Source: Chara braunii
Taxonomy: Eukaryota > Streptophyta > Charophyceae > Charales > Characeae
NCBI GenBank assembly: GCA_003427395.1
Contig: BFEA01000015.1
Span: 5,022,670 to 5,046,538 of the forward strand
Direction of reading: 5' to 3'
Length of the DNA stretch: 23,869 nucleotides
Shown: piece after piece, positions 20,016-23,869 of the stretch
How the letters are laid out: each line of letters begins with the position of its first letter
How positions within the stretch are numbered: position 1 is the stretch's first letter
Program-made: the position numbers and the translations under genes
The notes under the pieces: model-generated
What the model was told of the DNA's origin: nothing
Database searches by the model: none
The model's input: only the letters and a program-made list of their open reading frames with translations

Positions 20016-20258
20016 TTATTTGGCTGTGTAGCACACCGAACATGTTCGAAGCTTTTTCGAGCGTCCGAACATATTAAAATGCTTGCATTATAATTTAACA
20101 TAACATATATTGTTTCAGATTTTTGGAGATTTTTTTTTTTTTTTTTTTTTAAATATTTTTATGTTCACGTTCAGAGAGTTTCGACGCTTGTTCGCGTTCG
20201 GTCCCGAACGTTCGGGTTCGGTCACCGAACCCGAACACGATGCTACACAGTTATTTGG
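20016..20258. mobile_element. hAT-like MITE (227 bp) with 8-bp target duplication
   Basis: The element at 20024-20250 has 10-bp terminal inverted repeats CTGTGTAGCA and TGCTACACAG. It is flanked by perfect 8-bp direct repeats TTATTTGG at 20016-20023 and 20251-20258. Subterminal GTTCG/CGAAC words are abundant, including a CCCGAACGTTCGGG palindrome at about 20203-20216. It contains a run of more than 20 T at about 20131-20150 and no gene. The 8-bp duplication and short termini fit a non-autonomous hAT element; P-type elements also make 8-bp duplications. The intact duplication suggests a comparatively recent insertion. Confidence 0.9.
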
Positions 20259-20515
20259 AAAGGCTCGAAGTCGGGTAACGTGAGACATGATAAGGTATTT
20301 TAGTTGTTTGTAAGACGGTATGGGTTTGACGTAGTGAGGGGCGTGCGCGGCAGTCGCAGGTGGAGCTTGACCCCACTCGTGGTGGGTGTCGAGGTTCAAC
20401 CATTGTGAGTGCGACGGGAGACCAAGGTATGGGCTTGGGGCGTTTCAGTGCGTGTATGCAGCAGGCGGAACCCATTTATATGGGTCTCCACTAATACCAA
20501 TGCCAGCCTTGGACA

Positions 20516-20571
20516 TAACACTATTGGTTATATTGGTAGATTGCTACTATGGAGGTCTGGGGATCGAGGCC
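20516..20571 (+). repeat. tRNA-like module (SINE-type head), copy B
   Basis: An A-box-like TAACACTATTGG at 20516-20527 and a B-box-like GGATCGAGGCC at 20561-20571, at a tRNA-like distance. It is collinear with 8968-9023 of copy A. Acceptor stems are absent. Confidence 0.5.
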
Positions 20572-20850
20572 AGTATCCGACGACAAGCAGTACCACAGTT
20601 TGAAGGAACCGAGGGGTTGAAGGCTTGGCAAGGCCATTGCCCCTGGTTTTGTCAACGGCCCCGGGTTTGGGACCGATCAATGGGACCGAGGGGATGCCAG
20701 GGGTCCCTTCCCTTTTTTTTCCAATTTTTTTTCTATTTTTATTTTATTTCATTTTATCTATTTTTCTAACTTTTTAGTTTTGTCAAATTTTCCTAGGAAC
20801 CGTTATCAGTTTTGGTACCGAGTCTGGGGATAATGGGAATCCAACTGACT

Positions 20851-20905
20851 TAGCTAAGTTGGTGCACCTCTGAACTATTGAAATACAGACATGAGTTCGA
20901 ACTCC
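20851..20905 (+). repeat. tRNA-like module upstream of U6-like sequence
   Basis: TAGCTAAGTTGG (20851-20862) is a full match to the pol III A-box consensus. GAGTTCGAACTCC (20893-20905) is a near match to the B-box. The spacing is that of a tRNA. It lies about 90 bp upstream of the U6-like block and was not seen at the equivalent place in copy A, so it may be a separate SINE-type insertion. Confidence 0.6.
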
Positions 20906-20996
20906 ATTTGCTGCAGGGGAATAAAAAGTGGAGATTCGGAATCGCCTGGGGCTGGTTCGCTCAATGACGATATCTCAAGGCCACAACCCAGACTGT

Positions 20997-21075
20997 GTCC
21001 TTCGAGACATCCGTTGAAATTGGAATGATACAGAAAAAGTATCATGGTCCTCGCATGTTCCAAGACGCTGGCAAA
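20997..21075 (+). pseudogene. U6 snRNA-like sequence, copy B
   Basis: GTCCTTCGAGACATCC, then GAAATTGGAATGATACAGA, CATGGTCCTCGC and a weaker AAGACGC segment follow U6 spliceosomal RNA in order over about 80 nt, further than in copy A. The ACAGAGA box reads ACAGAAA. Base changes in the 5' hairpin and the lack of an upstream TATA element argue against a functional gene. Confidence 0.65.
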
Positions 21076-22203
21076 ATTCCTCTACTCTGTCGTCGTAGAA
21101 CGAGGACCCGACGGGTGTTTTGACCCACGGGGCAAGTGAAGTCTTAGTGGCGAGGACCTTCTGCGGGGCATGCAGCGTCCACCAATTTCGATCTGCTGTG
21201 GGAGGTTTGAGTGTGAGCATGCTCGTTGGGATCGGGCAGATAGCGAACTATGCCGAGTGAGGCTCGACCAGAGGAAACACAAGTGGAGGCTCGCGACAAC
21301 ACTGACGCGCTACTCGTTCGTCGGACTTAGGCTTAGGGGTGAAAGACTAATCGATCCGACTAGTAGCTAGGTTCCCTCCGAAGTTTCCCCAGGGTAACCT
21401 GGAACGAGGAGCTCGTCCTCCACCTCGTCGACGAGCTGGTCACCCTCTTCAATCGGGCTATCGTCTCCCCGCTGGCGGTTGTCCTCCCACCTATAGCTAC
21501 GGATTCCTGCTCTGCTGATAGATTCGAGTGAACATGGTCGGGGGGGCGGATACATTAGTGTGAAGACGACGATAAGGAATGAATATGGCGAAGCTCAGAA
21601 CTCGTACCTCACCCATTCCACAATAGAATCAAGTGAGGTGAAACACTAAATTGGGGTTTTCGACAAGGGCGAGTGTGACGACAAGGTCAGAATGACAAGT
21701 GGAAGGGTAAAACGGGAGTTAGTAGAGAAATGGCATGGGAAAAGGTGTCGACGAAGAGGAGGAAGCGAGGGTGGAAAAGATGGACCTCGCCCGTTTCTTA
21801 ATAAAAACAAGCAAGGGAAGATACGAAATAAAGGTTTTTGGTCATCGCCAATCTAATGGTGGTGTCAGATTCTGCGTTGTAATCGTGGTTTTGGCGCTAT
21901 GATGATGATGAGCTGCGCGAGGAGGAAAATTTATTGAGCGTACAAAACAACAATGTATATTTTCGTATTCTAGTGAAAGATTTATTCTCATTTTGCAGGG
22001 CCTGCGATTCCTGACCACCCTTATTCTGATCGTCATCATCATCTGGATTATGGTCGTTTTTCCCAATCCAGCCAGACGGCCGTTGTTGGTTCATAGCCAT
22101 GCTCGCCTACGCCAACGTACTCGTGCTGTTCGTCTTGGTTGTAATGATCCTCGTCGACCTTATTGTGGTCCTTGTCCTTGGGCGCGTGCGTGTTGCAAGG
22201 CGC

Positions 22204-22205
<2 letters not shown>

Positions 22206-22264
<59 letters not shown>
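22206..22264. repeat. (GA)n microsatellite, ~29 units
   Basis: An uninterrupted GA dinucleotide run. Apparent Arg-Glu repeat proteins in two frames here are translation of the microsatellite. Confidence 0.97.
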
Positions 22265-22268
<4 letters not shown>

Positions 22269-22275
22269 ATCCACT

Positions 22276-22290
22276 GGAGACTTGAACTCT
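22276..22290 (-). repeat. B-box-like word beside (GA)n
   Basis: On the minus strand AGAGTTCAAGTCTCC resembles a tRNA B-box. It is followed within about 12 bp by the (CT)n tract, an arrangement that could be a SINE with a microsatellite tail, but no A-box was identified. Confidence 0.3.
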
Positions 22291-22309
22291 CAACTTGCTA
22301 CGCTATGTG

Positions 22310-23833
22310 TATATATATGCTCATCACACATACATATATCGACACACATATACACATGTACACGCTACTTACAGACATATGTAGCGGCAAATTTTGAAGC
22401 TTAATTTGTGTGAACGTTTGACCCTGAAGCTCTTGCTAGAGGTTGGGCTCGGTATCTTGAAGGTTTGGGGCACTGAGCATTGGGTTGTGCGTTGTGAGGA
22501 GTCTTACAGATAACTGGGCCAATGTGAGCGAATAAATGTTCCAAGAAACACGGGCACGACCAGCGTTACGGCTCTCATCAAGACAATTCTTCAGATTCGT
22601 GATCGAATATTCCGTATCGGACAACAAATGGCAAGCGGATTGAATGTTGAATACTTCATTCAGATATTACGGGACATGTTCTAAAACAATGACATTCTTA
22701 TAATTAAACGGTGTCGAGACCGGTGGTTCCTGAGATAAGTCCTGACCCTTGAGAGATGGTATATGGCAGAATTGTGCACATCAGAGAAAACCAGAAGCAA
22801 GAGAGATATAAAGGATAGAAGGGCAAAGACACAAGTGTCGGCGCCTAGGGTCCCAAAGAATGCCTTGGGCCACCAGAACCACTGAACAAAGAAGAGACTA
22901 GCAGAATAGCAAGCGGCGAAGGGTTGCTAGAAAATAGTAAAGGCGGCCCTTCTTCTCGAACGAAGGAGGACTGTCGAGAAAAATAACGCTCTGGGCTGCG
23001 TGCCGCTGGAAGAAAAAACTCGAGGAGGTCGAGAAATAATAAGTGAGGCACCGACATGTGAGAATGTAGCTCGGGTCAAGAGGGTCAGCGGGATGGGGCA
23101 TAAGAAGAGCCAAAGGGCCACGAACCAAGAAAAGGGTCGCGGTCGGAAATACCGATATGCGCGAGACATAGAAAAGAGACTAGAAATGAGGCGGCCAGGG
23201 GGAAGAAAGTGCCAAGAGAAACCGGGACACCGCAAGGGAAAGTGTCGAGGACCATAGGGGACTAAGTAAAAATAATGGCATTTTGGGACCAAGTGCCGGC
23301 GGCACCATCGACAGGGCCGCCGGCGGGACAAGTATCGGTGGGGCCACCAACGGAATAAGTGTCGAAGACTAGCGTGAGACAAATGATGGGGCATGATAAA
23401 GTCTCAAGAAGAATTGTGGAGCGACATGAGGGAAAATAATTAAAGCAAGATGCACCTTGATCTTGACGACCAAAAATATTAGCACCGCTAGTTTAAGCAC
23501 TAGTGGGAGCAAATGAGAGGGCCAAAAGGGGAAAAAAAAAGTAAGGAAACAAGAAGGGAGAGGCATGGGAGTAATCCGAAAAATCTCGAATTAGCCTCCC
23601 TCAAGAAAATTAAGTCAAAAGAGACTCCATATGAAAAATAGGCCTCCATAAGAAAATCGGAGTAGAAGGGGCCATAGTTTGAGAGGAATAGAGGCAAAAT
23701 GAGGCTCCCATGAGCTTGAGGGAGCCACAATTGCCGTCCAAGAAATAACGGGCTACACCTTGAATATAGGAAGGGCCAAAACTAAGAGGTAGAGCCTAGA
23801 AAAGGCCTTAACGGTTAGTTGACACTTGACATG

Positions 23834-23835
<2 letters not shown>
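22310..23835. other. Purine-rich stretch, no recognised gene
   Basis: From about 22750 the plus strand is purine-rich and broken by stops in all frames. An 85-codon Arg/Lys-rich frame (23000-23257) ends in GHRKGKC but lacks the full zinc-knuckle spacing. GC-rich words around CCGGCGG and GGGCC(G/A)CC recur between 23290 and 23365. A hairpin, GGCTCCC (23703-23709) and GGGAGCC (23720-23726), has a 10-nt loop. The style resembles decayed gag sequence, but no identification is possible. Confidence 0.4.

Positions 23836-23869
<34 letters not shown>
23836..23869. repeat. Poly-A tract at right edge
   Basis: Thirty-four A residues close the window. It may be a retroposon tail or simply the point where assembly stopped. 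No AATAAA signal is seen in the preceding 40 bases. Confidence 0.9.

Larger units (their letters stand above)
19651..22170 (+). mobile_element. Long dispersed repeat, copy B
   Basis: Second copy of the repeat at 8566-10690, in the same orientation, with the same order of blocks: terminal palindrome, tRNA-like module, T-rich block, U6-like block and ATGTATAT...TTCTAGT block. It is interrupted by the 227-bp MITE at 20024-20250 and holds an extra tRNA-like module at 20851-20905. It abuts the truncated RT domain. Reading frames within it are short and unrecognised. The right end is approximate, near the (GA)n tract. Confidence 0.55.

Noticed and set aside
8566-22170. The two long repeats as LTRs of one gypsy element containing the pol remnant
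   Set aside because: RT abuts the repeat terminus directly with no gag or protease between, and the repeats carry tRNA-like and U6-like modules atypical of LTRs.
22099-22404. Long frames with Arg-Glu repeats
   Set aside because: They are translations of the (GA)n microsatellite and have no independent coding support.
23000-23257. Arg/Lys-rich frame ending GHRKGKC as a possible zinc knuckle
   Set aside because: Only one Cys lies before the His, at the wrong spacing; the CX2CX4HX4C pattern is not met.
23644-23662. CTCCATAAGAAAATCGGAG as an eighth member of the CATAAGATTGG hairpin family
   Set aside because: The loop and internal-loop geometry differ and the core is not conserved. It is probably a coincidence in purine-rich sequence.

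Overview
This window looks like eukaryotic nuclear DNA, most likely from a green plant or streptophyte alga, made almost wholly of decayed mobile elements and tandem repeats. I found no intact host gene and no bacterial-type gene. The basis is a Ty3/gypsy-type pol remnant with no reading frame longer than about 130 codons, two stretches resembling U6 snRNA, tRNA-like pol III promoter modules, a short MITE with an 8-bp target duplication, and many simple and minisatellite repeats. Species assignment is inference. Isolated N bases and homopolymer-A ends (21 A at the left, 34 A at the right) suggest a draft contig that stops at poly-A tracts.

Layout. 1-460: two units of a ~192-bp tandem repeat, then a GC-rich foldback. 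460-3510: mostly non-coding, pyrimidine-rich sequence with a 26-bp minisatellite and a 19-C tract. 3511-5583 (+): decayed gag-like gene, Lys/Glu-rich, ending in a perfect CCHC zinc knuckle. 5521-6182: a 332-bp tandem duplication covering the gag 3' end. 6190-8565: AT-rich DNA, one unassigned 128-codon frame and short direct repeats. 8566-10690 and 19651-22170: two diverged, same-strand copies of a long repeat that begins with a palindrome and carries a tRNA-like module and a U6-like module. 10753-10867: 23-bp minisatellite. 12188-12906: seven copies of a CATAAGATT motif, three of them inside hairpins with covarying stems. 13160-13880: ~124-bp tandem array of two unit types. 14700-15720: a cluster of minus-strand tRNA-like B-box sequences. 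16712-19654 (-): pol remnant (RT, RNase H, integrase), riddled with stops and with catalytic residues lost. 20024-20250: hAT-like MITE nested in the second long repeat. 22206-22264: (GA)n. 22310-23869: purine-rich sequence with no recognised gene.

The parts do not form a working pathway. They record successive insertion and decay: a gypsy element was cut at its RT start by, or joined to, the long repeat, and that repeat was later invaded by a MITE. In-frame stops and lost catalytic residues are nearly all explicable by C-to-T or G-to-A change, consistent with methylation-linked decay. The strongest candidates for something undescribed are the covarying hairpin family at 12241-12906 and the tRNA-like/U6-like composite repeat.
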